From the NCBI GenBank assembly GCA_964601325.1, contig CAZRNA010000003.1, positions 1-64,000 on the forward strand: 64,000 nt of DNA. Reading direction: 5' to 3'. The position numbers were made by a program, and so were the translations under genes. Below are positions 34,834 through 42,704 of the stretch, one piece after another; the stretch's first letter is position 1, and each line of letters opens with the position of its first letter. Under the pieces are notes generated by a model. The model did not search any database and was not told where the DNA came from. It saw only the letters and a program-made list of their open reading frames with translations. Source of the stretch: CAVPLU01 sp964601325. Lineage in GTDB: Archaea > Thermoproteota > Bathyarchaeia > 40CM-2-53-6.

Positions 34834-35985
34834 ATGCCCACTGAGATTTCGCTTCTAGTCGAGCTGGGAATCATAGCTGGTTCGGCTCTAGCCTTGAGCT
34901 TGGTTACTTGGGCACTTCGCCTGCCCACGGCATTGGGGCAGCTTATCGCAGGAATGATTATCGGACCGTTCGGATTCAGACTGATCACCGATCTTGCCAC
35001 CATCAATGCGATGGCAGAGGTCGGCATCGTACTTCTCCTGTTCATCATTGGGCTCCAACTTGACCCTCAAGAGTTGGTGACCATGGGAAGGAAGGTTCTC
35101 GCATTCTCATTAGCGGAGATTACGGTCTCTTTCACTGCTGGATTGTTCGCGGGGTTCCTCTTGGGATGGTCGGTTCGCGAAACCATCCTCCTAGCCGCGG
35201 TTATTGGTGTCAGTAGTACCGCTCTCGTGGCAAAGACGCTCCACGATCACGGAGTCTTGACTCAAGCATATGCGCGTATGATGATTGGCGCGTTGATCAT
35301 AGAGGACATAGTGGCAGTCATCATCCTGTCGCTTCTGCCAAGTCTAGTACCCGGTGGTCCGTCTGGACTAGCTGAAGTGGGTCCATTGATTCTGCGCGGG
35401 GTTCTCCTGATTTCCCTTATACTCATCTTTGGAGCTTACGCAGCTCCTCATCTTATCGACAGGATCAGCCAACTTGATCTCGATGTGGACGAAGCGGGCT
35501 TCCTTCTGTCGATAGGTCTCGGATTTGCGATGGCAGTTCTATCCTATGTACTGGGGTTTTCTGCTGCGACGGGTGCGTTTCTGATGGGTCTCATGATTCG
35601 TGGAAAGCGGGCGAGGTTTGTCTACGAGAAGATCCGCCCTGTCCGGGATCTTTTCCTAGTCATCTTCTTTGTATCGATGGGCATGCTAGTGGACCCTTCA
35701 CAGTTTCTCAACGCGAGTCTTGTCTTGCCCGTCATTGGGCTGGCGCTCATTGGTAAGTATGTGGGCTCCTACTTGGGGGCGTTTCTCTCGGCTCAGCGGG
35801 AGCGAGCGGGAGATATTGCTATTCGCATGACTCCGCGTGGAGAATTCAGTTTCGTCATTGCTGGTGAGGCATATTCCGTTGGAGCTGCGAGAGCGTTCAT
35901 CTACCCAATCGCAGGAGCCATCGTTCTTTTCACCACGATGGTCTCAGCGATTGCTCAGATTCCTAGGAAGAAACGCCCGAGATGA
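34834..35985 (+). CDS. CPA2 family cation:proton antiporter (Kef/NapA-like)
   Basis: A 383-residue monovalent cation:proton antiporter-2 membrane protein. Family landmarks: RLPTALGQLIAGMIIGP in TM2–TM3, VGIVLLLFIIGLQLDP, the GVSSTALVAKTL segment and IEDIVAVIIL, which holds the acidic ion-binding residues, and a C-terminal MTPRGEFSFVIAG stretch typical of NapA/Kef proteins. It ends right after the membrane domain and lacks the TrkA-N (RCK) regulatory domain of KefB/C. Likely exchanges Na+ or K+ for H+. Confidence 0.9.
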   Translation: MPTEISLLVELGIIAGSALALSLVTWALRLPTALGQLIAGMIIGPFGFRLITDLATINAMAEVGIVLLLFIIGLQLDPQELVTMGRKVLAFSLAEITVSFTAGLFAGFLLGWSVRETILLAAVIGVSSTALVAKTLHDHGVLTQAYARMMIGALIIEDIVAVIILSLLPSLVPGGPSGLAEVGPLILRGVLLISLILIFGAYAAPHLIDRISQLDLDVDEAGFLLSIGLGFAMAVLSYVLGFSAATGAFLMGLMIRGKRARFVYEKIRPVRDLFLVIFFVSMGMLVDPSQFLNASLVLPVIGLALIGKYVGSYLGAFLSAQRERAGDIAIRMTPRGEFSFVIAGEAYSVGAARAFIYPIAGAIVLFTTMVSAIAQIPRKKRPR

Positions 35986-36039
35986 TCCATGTCCCAGATG
36001 TGAACGGATATCTGTTTCATAGTGTGGTTCGTCGGGAAG

Positions 36040-36149
36040 CGCCGGGGGTGGGATTTGAACCCACGAGGCCCGAAGACCATCGGCTTAGCAAGCCGACGCC
36101 TTACCTGGATGCCCAACACGTTCCCCATGTGTTTCTAGGCAACCCCGGC
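36040..36149 (-). tRNA. tRNA-Ser(GCT) with an intron in the D loop
   Basis: Minus-strand tRNA. Acceptor stem GCCGGGG/CCCCGGC with discriminator G, anticodon arm TCGGC-TTGCTAA-GCCGA giving anticodon GCT (serine, AGY codons), a long variable arm (TGGTCTTCGGGCCTC) as expected for Ser, and T arm GTGGG-TTCAAAT-CCCAC. The D arm only forms if 26 bases are removed: exons then read GCC-TAGCCAGGTAA-GGC. The mature length is 84 nt. CCA is not encoded. Non-canonical intron positions of this sort are known from several TACK archaea. Confidence 0.93.
36109..36134 (-). other. 26-nt BHB intron in the tRNA-Ser D loop
   Basis: The intron forms a 5-bp hairpin (AACAC/GTGTT) next to a 4-bp helix GCCT/GGGC flanked by 3-nt bulges AGA and ATC. 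That is the bulge-helix-bulge target of the archaeal splicing endonuclease. Cutting AG|A and AT|C gives the D loop TAGCCAGGTAA. The outer helix is weak, so it is a relaxed BHB. Confidence 0.8.
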
Positions 36150-36352
36150 ATCCAAACAAGTGTGAGCAGTCACAGAGACTGATAACATTTCCGAAAACTG
36201 CGTCATTGGCATTCCCTGATTCCGGGCAAAAACCGGACATCGTACAAGCGATTCCGGATCAACTGCCGACAACGTGCGACAGAATGTAGAAGAAAACAAG
36301 AGGATATTTCAAGCCGCATTCGGCCTGGCTTGTTATCGGATTCTTCGTTACT

Positions 36353-36592
36353 TCAACGAGTCCAAGATTTCGGGGAAGTCATCTGGCCGACGAGCTGCTT
36401 GTTTGCGTCATGGTAGGCCTTGGCAAGTTGACGGGATACGTCGTGGTCGAGGCCGCTTTGGATGAGTTGTTCCTCGAAGACACCAGTCATGTGGCGTATG
36501 TTGCCTCTGATGCTGATTGGAAGCCAAAGGAGGCTTGGAAGTATTTTCAGGACGTAGTATCCTGACCGTGCTATGGCTGTGGCGGAAACCAT
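36353..36592 (-). CDS. Small helical protein, 79 aa
   Basis: A 79-residue helical protein with a weakly hydrophobic N-terminal half and a FEEQLIQSGLDHDVSRQLAKAYHDANKQLV segment in its second half. That pattern (GLxxDVxxxLxxxY) recurs in the next gene upstream (AGGFPDDVALRMTQEYV), so the two proteins are related. GGAGG about 10 nt before ATG 36592 supports the start, and the gap to the upstream gene is only 37 bases, so they form an operon. Function unknown; I recognise similar small pairs in other archaea but no named family. Confidence 0.6.
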   Translation of the reverse strand: MVSATAIARSGYYVLKILPSLLWLPISIRGNIRHMTGVFEEQLIQSGLDHDVSRQLAKAYHDANKQLVGQMTSPKSWTR

Positions 36593-36629
36593 GTTTCATT
36601 TCCCTCCTTGAAGCGCATGCCTTGGGCTG

Positions 36630-36971
36630 CTAATCTTTCTCGAGTTCGCGCTTGATCTTCTCCTTCACGGCCTTGCTGACATCATCGTCATCTTCGGATT
36701 CTCGTGCAGCTTTGATCACGTCACCGATTTTGGTGAAGACGCTCACGTATTCCTGCGTCATACGCAAAGCAACGTCGTCCGGGAATCCTCCCGCCTTTAG
36801 CTCCTTGTAGTATGTTGCCGCTGCCTTCGCCATGTTTCGCGCCGCGTCTTCGGAGAATACTGCGCCGACGAGTCCTTTGATGAGTCCTGGAACCTTGTCT
36901 GAAACGACAGATAGGATCTCAGCGACTTCCTCGGGACTGTCGTGCCTACTATGCTTCTTCTCATCGTCCAT
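36630..36971 (-). CDS. Small charged helical protein, 113 aa
   Basis: A 113-residue, highly charged helical protein (acidic N-terminus, three or four helices, DDDD near the end). The central AGGFPDDVALRMTQEY motif is similar to the neighbouring 79-residue protein. GAGGTGA about 7 nt before ATG 36971 is an excellent ribosome-binding site. It is the first gene of the two-gene operon. Function unknown. Confidence 0.65.
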   Translation of the reverse strand: MDDEKKHSRHDSPEEVAEILSVVSDKVPGLIKGLVGAVFSEDAARNMAKAAATYYKELKAGGFPDDVALRMTQEYVSVFTKIGDVIKAARESEDDDDVSKAVKEKIKRELEKD

Positions 36972-37070
36972 TATTCATTCACCTCGTCTTTCTGATCGTA
37001 TTGATATCGAGTCTGGTCAGTAAGGATAGGTATTCTGTGAAAAAGTGACCAGTTAGCCGCGGTCGACTGG

Positions 37071-37508
37071 TCACTCCGCGAGCTTGTAGACCGTACCCTT
37101 ACCTTTCTCCACCAGAACGATCCCTTCATCGATCAACCCACGTAGCCTTGATCTCACTATCCTGCGTGAGGCGTGTCCTCTTGCTTCTCTTAGGGCTCGC
37201 TCTATCTGGGAGGTGTTCTGAGGGCCTTCCAGTGCGAGCGTCTGGATGATCAGGCGAGAAAGCTCATCCTTTTCGACCGAGCGCTGGTGAAGGTACTTCC
37301 TTGCTGCCGACAAGCGTTCAAGCGCGGCGATCGGTTCCTTGACGAGCAACACTCCGGCGCGCAAGTTGCTGACGGTGGACGCCAGTTCTGGGTGTTCGAG
37401 GGAATCCGAAAGAATCCTCTCGATCGTCTCCAGCCTACTCATGATCGTGCCGAGCTCACGATCAAGTTCTTTGATCTTGGCATCCGAAGCTTTGGGCAAC
37501 ACGATCAC
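37071..37508 (-). CDS. Coiled-coil plus winged-helix DNA-binding protein
   Basis: A 145-residue protein. The N-terminal half (to about residue 80) is a helical coiled coil with heptad-like spacing; the C-terminal half is a winged helix (IIQTLALEGPQNTSQIERALRE, then RRIVRSRLRGLIDEGIVLVEKGKG with the wing). It resembles archaeal MarR/ArsR-like or BlaI-like regulators that dimerise through an N-terminal coil, but I cannot name a family. GTG 37508 is the apparent start. It is co-directional with OsmC, 31 bases downstream of that gene, so an operon is possible. Confidence 0.72.
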   Translation of the reverse strand: MIVLPKASDAKIKELDRELGTIMSRLETIERILSDSLEHPELASTVSNLRAGVLLVKEPIAALERLSAARKYLHQRSVEKDELSRLIIQTLALEGPQNTSQIERALREARGHASRRIVRSRLRGLIDEGIVLVEKGKGTVYKLAE

Positions 37509-37539
37509 GAAACAATAACTCGTCTACACGATGCTTGAA

Positions 37540-37956
37540 CTAGACTTCCTGCTCAATACGATAGCTCGTCGTCACTTTCACGTCTGGACGGAATATCCCT
37601 CTCACCGAGCAGTATTTCTTCTCTGACAGCTCGATCGCTCTCTTGACGGCTGATTCTCTGAGGCCTCGCCCACGTACAACGTACTCGATTTGAACGGCTT
37701 CATAGTACATGGGATCCTTCTTTCTCCTAGTTCCTGTAACCTTCATCTCAAGTCCGGTCACTTCTTGGCGCTGGCGTTTCAGGATCCAGATGATGTCCAT
37801 GCCCGTACATCCGCCGAGTCCGACGAGTACGAGTTTGACTGGCCGGAACCCGTGTCCCTCGCCTCCGCCTTCCGGATCCGCGTCCATCGCAAGCGAGTCG
37901 CCTTCCTCTGTTGTGGCGGTGAAACGCATGCCCCCCTCCCACTTCACATTCACCAA
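37540..37956 (-). CDS. OsmC family peroxide-detoxification protein
   Basis: A 138-residue OsmC/Ohr superfamily protein. The N-terminal half is strand-rich, the first conserved Cys is in VGLGGCTGMD (about residue 50) on the central helix and the second in KKYCSVRG (about 115). Those two cysteines reduce peroxides in this family. Members of this subgroup (OsmC rather than Ohr) act on hydrogen and organic peroxides. It is followed by the coiled-coil winged-helix gene. Confidence 0.88.
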   Translation of the reverse strand: MVNVKWEGGMRFTATTEEGDSLAMDADPEGGGEGHGFRPVKLVLVGLGGCTGMDIIWILKRQRQEVTGLEMKVTGTRRKKDPMYYEAVQIEYVVRGRGLRESAVKRAIELSEKKYCSVRGIFRPDVKVTTSYRIEQEV

Positions 37957-38021
37957 TACGCTCGTTCTCCTGAATACTCAAGATGAGCCCACATTCGTCA
38001 ATACAAATCCTTGCATTCGTC

Positions 38022-38282
38022 AACTTCCAGGCGGGCAGGATCTATTGTGCAAGAGATACTGGCTTGATTCTAGAGATGGAACGCTTCAACGTTGACGTTG
38101 CCTGCTTGCCCGTCAGCGGAACCTGCGTGATGACTGCAGAGGAAGACGTGGAGCCCACTAGATACATCAAGTTGAAGGTCGCTATACCAATGCATTACGG
38201 GGCGATTGTCGGTGACGATCGTGACGCTGAGAGATTCAAGACGCTAGCATCGTGTGATGTTCGAATACTCTCGAAAGAGTGA
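38022..38282 (+). pseudogene. C-terminal fragment of a UPF0173-type metallo-beta-lactamase hydrolase
   Basis: The last ~85 codons match the C-terminus of MBL-fold hydrolases of the UPF0173 type: RIYCARDTGLILEM, DVACLPVSGTCVMTAEED and KVAIPMHYGAIVGD…DAERFKTLA. The expected DH/HGD metal ligands in the first ~130 residues are missing, and the AGDT motif is altered to ARDT. It is a 5'-deleted, decaying copy. Confidence 0.75.
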
Positions 38283-38316
38283 TTCCGACAGTTGCGTGTG
38301 CGACAGAGTGGACTTC

Positions 38317-38454
38317 TTACAGTCTGCGCCTTATTCGGCGCAGAGTCCTCTTGACTCGTCGCTTTGTATTTCTGGCTCCTCTCTTCGCTTTGCCTCGCAG
38401 GGTTCTCGGGCGTCCAACTCGTCGTCGGCGCGCACGTTTCTTCTTTCTTGGCAT
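38317..38454 (-). CDS. Tiny arginine/lysine-rich protein with an AT-hook-like core
   Basis: A 45-codon gene, too short for routine calling. By my count the product has 19 Arg and 7 Lys and no acidic residue. It starts MPRKKKRARRRR, has a VGRPR core (the GRP of AT-hooks) and ends in alternating Arg and hydrophobic residues (RRVKRTLRRIRRRL) that could form a basic amphipathic helix. ATG 38454 is preceded by AGGACC and by an AT-rich GCATAAAG about 20–26 nt upstream. Likely binds nucleic acid (DNA compaction or RNA). No family recognised. A chance frame is possible, but the composition bias over its whole length argues for coding. Confidence 0.6.
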   Translation of the reverse strand: MPRKKKRARRRRVGRPRTLRGKAKRGARNTKRRVKRTLRRIRRRL

Positions 38455-38789
38455 GGTCCTGATATTGTCTTTATGCAAAGAAAAGCGTTGCGGAAATCGT
38501 TTTTCAATTCGAATGTTGACCGATTGTGTTCTTGCTATCTGAGATTTCAGATGAATACTCGTAACGAGTACATCATACCAGTATCGTCGACTGGGTTCTT
38601 CGCGAGTCTTCTACCAGAACTCGTAATGAACACTTGCGAGATTTCTTTACTCCCAAGTCGATTCTGCTAGAGCAATCTCAGATTCCATGATCAGGTTTTC
38701 ACGAGAGCGAGAATGAGACTCGATAAGTGCTGCTCTCCGGCTTCTATCGGTCTAGCCCAGCCATCTGCTATGGGAATAAGCCTAAATGA
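38455..38789. other. Intergenic region, nothing recognised beyond the basic-protein promoter
   Basis: About 335 bases. The left edge holds the presumed promoter of the arginine-rich protein on the minus strand. The rest shows no credible gene; a plus-strand frame to 38670 antisense to that protein is only its shadow. Confidence 0.4.
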
Positions 38790-39155
38790 GTGTTCACTGC
38801 ATGCAGGCGCCTCAAGCAGGGAGCAACGCAACTATTGTCTTGGACAGATGAGCGCGCGAAAGTTCTCGCGGATCTAAAGAAACTCGAACCAGCTGATCGT
38901 CTCTCGCTGTACGCGAGTCTCATTAGGCTGAACTCCGCTCTTTTTGAGAGCGTCCGCGGTTGGGACGCCTGGCTAAGGAATCCCCCATTCATGGAGACTT
39001 TCTCACAGGAAGAACTCAATGAGATATTCGCTAGTTTCAAAGATGTTACAACGAAATTCTTGGAAGAAGACGTCAAGTGGACCGGAAAGAAGGAACAGAG
39101 CCCTCTGAAAGTCAGCAAGACTGAGAAGGGCGAAGGCGAGAGGCGCTACGCCTAG
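38790..39155 (+). CDS. DUF2153 family archaeal protein
   Basis: A 121-residue all-helical protein that fits DUF2153: WTDERAKVLADLKKLEPADRLSLYASLIRLNSALFESVRGWDAWLRNP in outline, with the family's GWDAWL motif near residues 58–63 and the FSQEELNEIF helix after it. The family occurs in archaea, especially the TACK group; its function is unknown. The C-terminal tail is basic and disordered. The methyltransferase gene follows after 22 bases, so they may be co-transcribed. Confidence 0.75.
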   Translation: MFTACRRLKQGATQLLSWTDERAKVLADLKKLEPADRLSLYASLIRLNSALFESVRGWDAWLRNPPFMETFSQEELNEIFASFKDVTTKFLEEDVKWTGKKEQSPLKVSKTEKGEGERRYA

Positions 39156-39177
39156 TCTCAGATAGGAGCGGGGGATC

Positions 39178-39642
39178 ATGAGCTGTGCACCGTTCGTGCA
39201 AACGCCGGTTGAAGTCGCGAAGAAGATGATTCAGCTGGCGGATCTGAAGTCAGGCCAAACCTTATTCGATCTCGGTGCCGGGGACGGCAGATTGGTGATT
39301 CTGACTGCCCAAGAGACAGAGGCTTCTGCGGTCGGAGTGGAAATGAGAGATGATCTCATTGAGAGAGCACGCTCGGAAATCAAGAAGCTGAGCCTTGAGA
39401 GTAGAGTCAGGATGATTCACGATGACTTCTTCAATGTGGACCTGGGGGAGGCCGATGCGGTGACTCTCTACCTGACCACAAGCGGCAACGAGCGTCTTCG
39501 TCCAAAACTGGAACGTGAGCTCAAGAAGGGCGCGAAGGTCATCTCGCATGATTTCAAGGTAGGCAACTGGAAGCCATCAGTTGTCTACAACGAACTGCTC
39601 GGGCACACGATCTATTCGTATGAAGTCGGTGCACAACTCTAG
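39178..39642 (+). CDS. Class I SAM-dependent methyltransferase
   Basis: A 154-residue Rossmann-fold methyltransferase. Motif I is FDLGAGDGR at about 30–38 (SAM binding), acidic motif II in VGVEMR near 53, and a HDDFFNVDL motif near 80. The small size and TPVEVAKKMIQLA opening resemble archaeal Dot1-like or 'SAM-dependent methyltransferase' stand-alone domains; the YLTTSGNERLRPKLE stretch is shared with that group. The substrate (protein, RNA or small molecule) is unknown. GGGGG immediately upstream of the ATG is its ribosome-binding site. Confidence 0.82.
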   Translation: MSCAPFVQTPVEVAKKMIQLADLKSGQTLFDLGAGDGRLVILTAQETEASAVGVEMRDDLIERARSEIKKLSLESRVRMIHDDFFNVDLGEADAVTLYLTTSGNERLRPKLERELKKGAKVISHDFKVGNWKPSVVYNELLGHTIYSYEVGAQL

Positions 39643-39759
39643 ACGTATCTGATCTCAGGCGATCGCGTGAACTTTCCTAAGCGGCCACGCCTGAGCTACG
39701 AGCGAACCTGGTGAGAACAAGGCTAGGCGACGATTCTGAAGACAAGTATTCGTGTCCCC

Positions 39760-40623
39760 GTGAGCTTGATAGCTTTCTCCGGCGTTCTGTGGGGGACGTC
39801 TTTCGTCGCTATGAAAGTGGGCTTGAAATACGTTGACCCCTATTCGTTTGCCTTTCTGAGACTGGTGACGGCCTTCGTTTTCTCGGCCGCTCTCGTGTTT
39901 GTCAGAGAACGCCCTAACTTGAATGTGCTTCGCGACTGGAGAATCTGGGCTCTTGGTATTCTGAACGCCGGAGGTTTCATACTTCAGTATGTGGGAATAT
40001 CGTATACAACTGCGAACAGGACGGCTCTGATCACTAATTCAAACGTGGCCTTCACAGCATTCCTGAGTTGGAGTTTGTATCACGAGCCGATGGGTTTCGG
40101 TAACTTGCTTGCCCTCCCATTATCCGTCTTGGGCCTGTTCCTTCTCGTAACTGGTGGTGACCTCAGCACCCTGTCGGGCGGCCAGGTGATGGGCGATCTT
40201 CTAGTCCTACTGGCCGGTCTCGTCTGGTCCTTCTTCCTTGTGCTGAACAAGGACATGGTTTCGAGAAGGAGCACAAACGTCTCACAGATGGTTGCGTGGG
40301 TGATGCTCGTCACCACAATAGGGACCGCTCCGGTCGCTTTCCTTTTGGGGGATGTGACGAGTGTCGCTGTTCCATTGGAGGGATGGGTAGCTGTTGCCTA
40401 CACGGCAGTTCTCTGCACGGTCGCACCTTACTGGCTGTTCACAAGAGGACAAAGGTTTGTGGGTGCAACTTTGTCGGCGCTTGTTCTCTTGATCGAGGTC
40501 GTCGTGGCTATCATCTCGTCAGCTCTGATTCTCGGTGAACAGTTCGCAATTGGTAGCGGTCTCGGAGCCGTACTTGTCTGCGCATCCATCGTGCTCGCAT
40601 CCAGAGGTTCCAGCTCGAGGTAG
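39760..40623 (+). CDS. DMT/EamA family transporter
   Basis: A 287-residue drug/metabolite transporter with ten hydrophobic helices in two EamA repeats. The first repeat starts GVLWGTSFVAMKVG, and the glutamate in LSWSLYHEPMGFGNL and its counterpart SALILGEQFAIGS mark equivalent helix ends. Members export amino acids, nucleosides or other metabolites; the substrate is unknown. GTG 39760 is the start. Confidence 0.88.
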   Translation: MSLIAFSGVLWGTSFVAMKVGLKYVDPYSFAFLRLVTAFVFSAALVFVRERPNLNVLRDWRIWALGILNAGGFILQYVGISYTTANRTALITNSNVAFTAFLSWSLYHEPMGFGNLLALPLSVLGLFLLVTGGDLSTLSGGQVMGDLLVLLAGLVWSFFLVLNKDMVSRRSTNVSQMVAWVMLVTTIGTAPVAFLLGDVTSVAVPLEGWVAVAYTAVLCTVAPYWLFTRGQRFVGATLSALVLLIEVVVAIISSALILGEQFAIGSGLGAVLVCASIVLASRGSSSR

Positions 40624-40677
40624 GATTTCGCAAATCTCTATACGAAACGCGACACTTCTTCATCAGAGGCGACGCAT

Positions 40678-41343
40678 GTGGGCATCCGCCGGAAAGAACT
40701 TGCCAAGATGATTGATTACACTTTGCTGAATCCTTCAGCAACCCGAGATCAAGTGGAAAGGCTCTGCGACGAAGCAAGGAGCCACGGGGTCTATGCCGTA
40801 TGCGTCAACTCGACTTGGGTTTCACTCGCAGTCAATGCATTGCGGGGTACAGATGTCAAGGTCTGTTCGACGGTGGGCTTTCCTCTTGGTGCCTCCTTGC
40901 CAGCGGTTAAGGCATTTGAGGCTCAAACTGTCCTGAGCCTCGGGGCTTCCGAGGTGGACATGGTCATGAATGTTGGTGCATTGAAGTCCCGAGACTTGGC
41001 GGCGGTTCGGGAGGATATTGAGCGAGTCGTGAAGGCATGCAAGCAGGCTCCGGTCAAGGTCATCATAGAGTCAGGGTACTTGAGCGACGAAGAGAAAGTC
41101 CAAGCATGCAAGCTCGCTCAAGAGGCAGGCGCGGCTTTCGTGAAGACATCGACTGGTTTCGGCTCGGGCGGCGCCACGGTGACCGATGTCATGTTGATGC
41201 GCAGGACGGTTGGAGAACGGTTCGGGGTCAAGGCTGCAGGAGGGATCCGAACCTACAAGGACTGTGTTGCGATGATCGAGGCTGGCGCGAATAGAATTGG
41301 AACCAGCAGCGCAATTCAGATTCTCAAAGAATGCCCGGTCTAG
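40678..41343 (+). CDS. deoC: Deoxyribose-phosphate aldolase
   Basis: A 221-residue DERA that splits 2-deoxyribose-5-phosphate into glyceraldehyde-3-phosphate and acetaldehyde, in deoxynucleoside catabolism. The Schiff-base Lys is in AAFVKTSTGF (Lys156), with Asp94 in SEVDMVMN and a second Lys (185) in GVKAAGGIRT; the GSGGAT phosphate-binding loop follows. The length is normal for short archaeal DERA. GTG 40678 is the start; ATG 11 codons later would still leave the core intact. A 7-bp inverted repeat lies about 50 bases after the stop. Confidence 0.93.
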   Translation: MGIRRKELAKMIDYTLLNPSATRDQVERLCDEARSHGVYAVCVNSTWVSLAVNALRGTDVKVCSTVGFPLGASLPAVKAFEAQTVLSLGASEVDMVMNVGALKSRDLAAVREDIERVVKACKQAPVKVIIESGYLSDEEKVQACKLAQEAGAAFVKTSTGFGSGGATVTDVMLMRRTVGERFGVKAAGGIRTYKDCVAMIEAGANRIGTSSAIQILKECPV

Positions 41344-41394
41344 GTTTTCCCAGTCTCTCTTATGGTTGTCTGTTGATCAAATCTGTTGTTGGGT

Positions 41395-41411
41395 AAGGTG
41401 ATTTTCACCTT
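41395..41411 (+). terminator. Inverted repeat downstream of deoC
   Basis: AAGGTGA-TTT-TCACCTT, a perfect 7-bp hairpin followed by TATTTC, about 50 bases after the deoC stop. A terminator is plausible; a palindromic operator for the next operon is the alternative. Confidence 0.45.
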
Positions 41412-41537
41412 TATTTCGCATCCGTGACACTCAGAAAGCCGCATAAGGCGAAACGTCGAACTGGAAATAGACGACGAAAGTTGTAGCACAGAATCTTCCC
41501 TCAACGTTCAATTAACACACAAACATAATGAGTCGTT

Positions 41538-41828
41538 ATGCTAGAGGTCACGATGCCACGATTGGATGAGTCTATGAACACAGGGAAACTCATCGAGTGG
41601 CTGAGAAAGGAAGGCGATCGTGTGAAAGAAGGCGAACCGATCGCCGTAGTTGAGGGAGAAAAGACAACGTTCGAGATTGAGGCTCCAGCATCCGGCCTCA
41701 TCCGCAAGACACTTCATCCAGCAGGCTCAGAGGTTCGAGTCGACCAGCCCATCGCGTTGATCGACACTGGCACGAACGGCCAACACGAATCCACGGGGGG
41801 GCCATGCGTAGCATTCAAGGTCGAATAA
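41538..41828 (+). CDS. Stand-alone lipoyl/biotinyl attachment domain protein
   Basis: A 96-residue biotinyl/lipoyl domain: MPRLDESMNTGKLIEWLRKEGDRV, then VVEGEKTTFEIEAPASG, where the Lys in GEKT lies in the beta-turn that is lipoylated or biotinylated, then LIRKTLHPAG and VDQPIALID. The start resembles an E2 lipoyl domain (MPxLxESM, GxxxxWLKxxGDxV) rather than a biotin carrier (which has EAMKM). No E2 catalytic domain follows, so it is a free swinging-arm protein of unknown partner. DUF1893 follows after 4 bases. Confidence 0.82.
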   Translation: MLEVTMPRLDESMNTGKLIEWLRKEGDRVKEGEPIAVVEGEKTTFEIEAPASGLIRKTLHPAGSEVRVDQPIALIDTGTNGQHESTGGPCVAFKVE

Positions 41829-41832
41829 CATC

Positions 41833-42261
41833 ATGTCTGCAAATGTGTCGGACGATCTGAATCTGGCCAAGAGAACACTCCGTGAAGAAGAATTATCTCT
41901 CGCTGTTGCAAAGAATGGCAGGATTCTCTTCAAGAGCAAGTCGCACGGCGTCAGCGATCTGCTCGCAATGATTAGTGATGTCGGTGGGCTAACTGAGGGT
42001 GCTTCACTTGCCGACAGCATCGTAGGCAGAGCTGCCGCGCTGCTCTGCGTGTACTCCAAGATAATCGCCGTCTACGGTGTGAACATGAGCGAAGGCGCGC
42101 TGTCTGTCTTCAAGGCGAATGGCATCAAGTGCGAGTATGGAACCTTGGTTGCAAGGATACTGAATCGCGAGAAGAATGACGTTTGTCCTTTTGACAAGGC
42201 TGTCCTGGGAATAGTCGACCCAAGCATCGCATTGGATAGGTTGAAATCCCTCAGGCTTTAA
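41833..42261 (+). CDS. DUF1893 family protein
   Basis: A 142-residue DUF1893 protein (TM1506 type, cytidine-deaminase-like fold): DLNLAKRTLREEELSLAVAKNGRILFKSKSHGVSDLL in outline, then GASLADSIVGRAAALLCVY and NREKNDVCPFDKAVLGI with the conserved CPF motif. The function of the family is unknown. It directly follows the lipoyl domain gene and is probably co-transcribed with it. Confidence 0.85.
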   Translation: MSANVSDDLNLAKRTLREEELSLAVAKNGRILFKSKSHGVSDLLAMISDVGGLTEGASLADSIVGRAAALLCVYSKIIAVYGVNMSEGALSVFKANGIKCEYGTLVARILNREKNDVCPFDKAVLGIVDPSIALDRLKSLRL

Positions 42262-42292
42262 TCCTCTATCACTTGGGATGAAGTGAGGAACT

Positions 42293-42565
42293 ATGAACAC
42301 GACTAATCGTCTCGTAGCATCAGTCCTTGGTGGAGAAATCATAACCCTGTTGACGGGACTATTCTCGAACACGCCAGAAATGCTGGTGGGTGCGGAACAC
42401 TATGGCTTTCCGCTCGCTTGGCTCATTCGGATGATAGTGGCCCCGGAATACAACCCCTGGAGAATCGAATTCGTCAACTTCCTAGCTGACGTGGTCGTCT
42501 CGTCCGTAATTCTCTTCGTGATCGTCTTCATCGTGGAGAAGATAAGGAAACCAGCTAGCAAGTGA
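42293..42565 (+). CDS. Small two-TM membrane protein (paralogue of the 23081 gene)
   Basis: A 90-residue protein homologous to the one at 23081–23362 over its whole length: NTPEMLVGA, YGFPLAWLIRM, EYNPW and FVNFLADVVV motifs and the same two-helix layout. Here it sits 31 bases after DUF1893, so it is likely in that operon. Function unknown. Confidence 0.75.
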   Translation: MNTTNRLVASVLGGEIITLLTGLFSNTPEMLVGAEHYGFPLAWLIRMIVAPEYNPWRIEFVNFLADVVVSSVILFVIVFIVEKIRKPASK

Positions 42566-42704
42566 CAACATCCGGGTCTCGAGCATAGACTGCTGAAGGA
42601 CCTTTCCGCACTCGTTCGTGCGGCCTCACCGTACTGGGAAGTGGGGTACGTCACGCTCTGTGGAAAGCGATATCCGAGCAAGGCGCGATCATCAGGGTGG
42701 ACAG

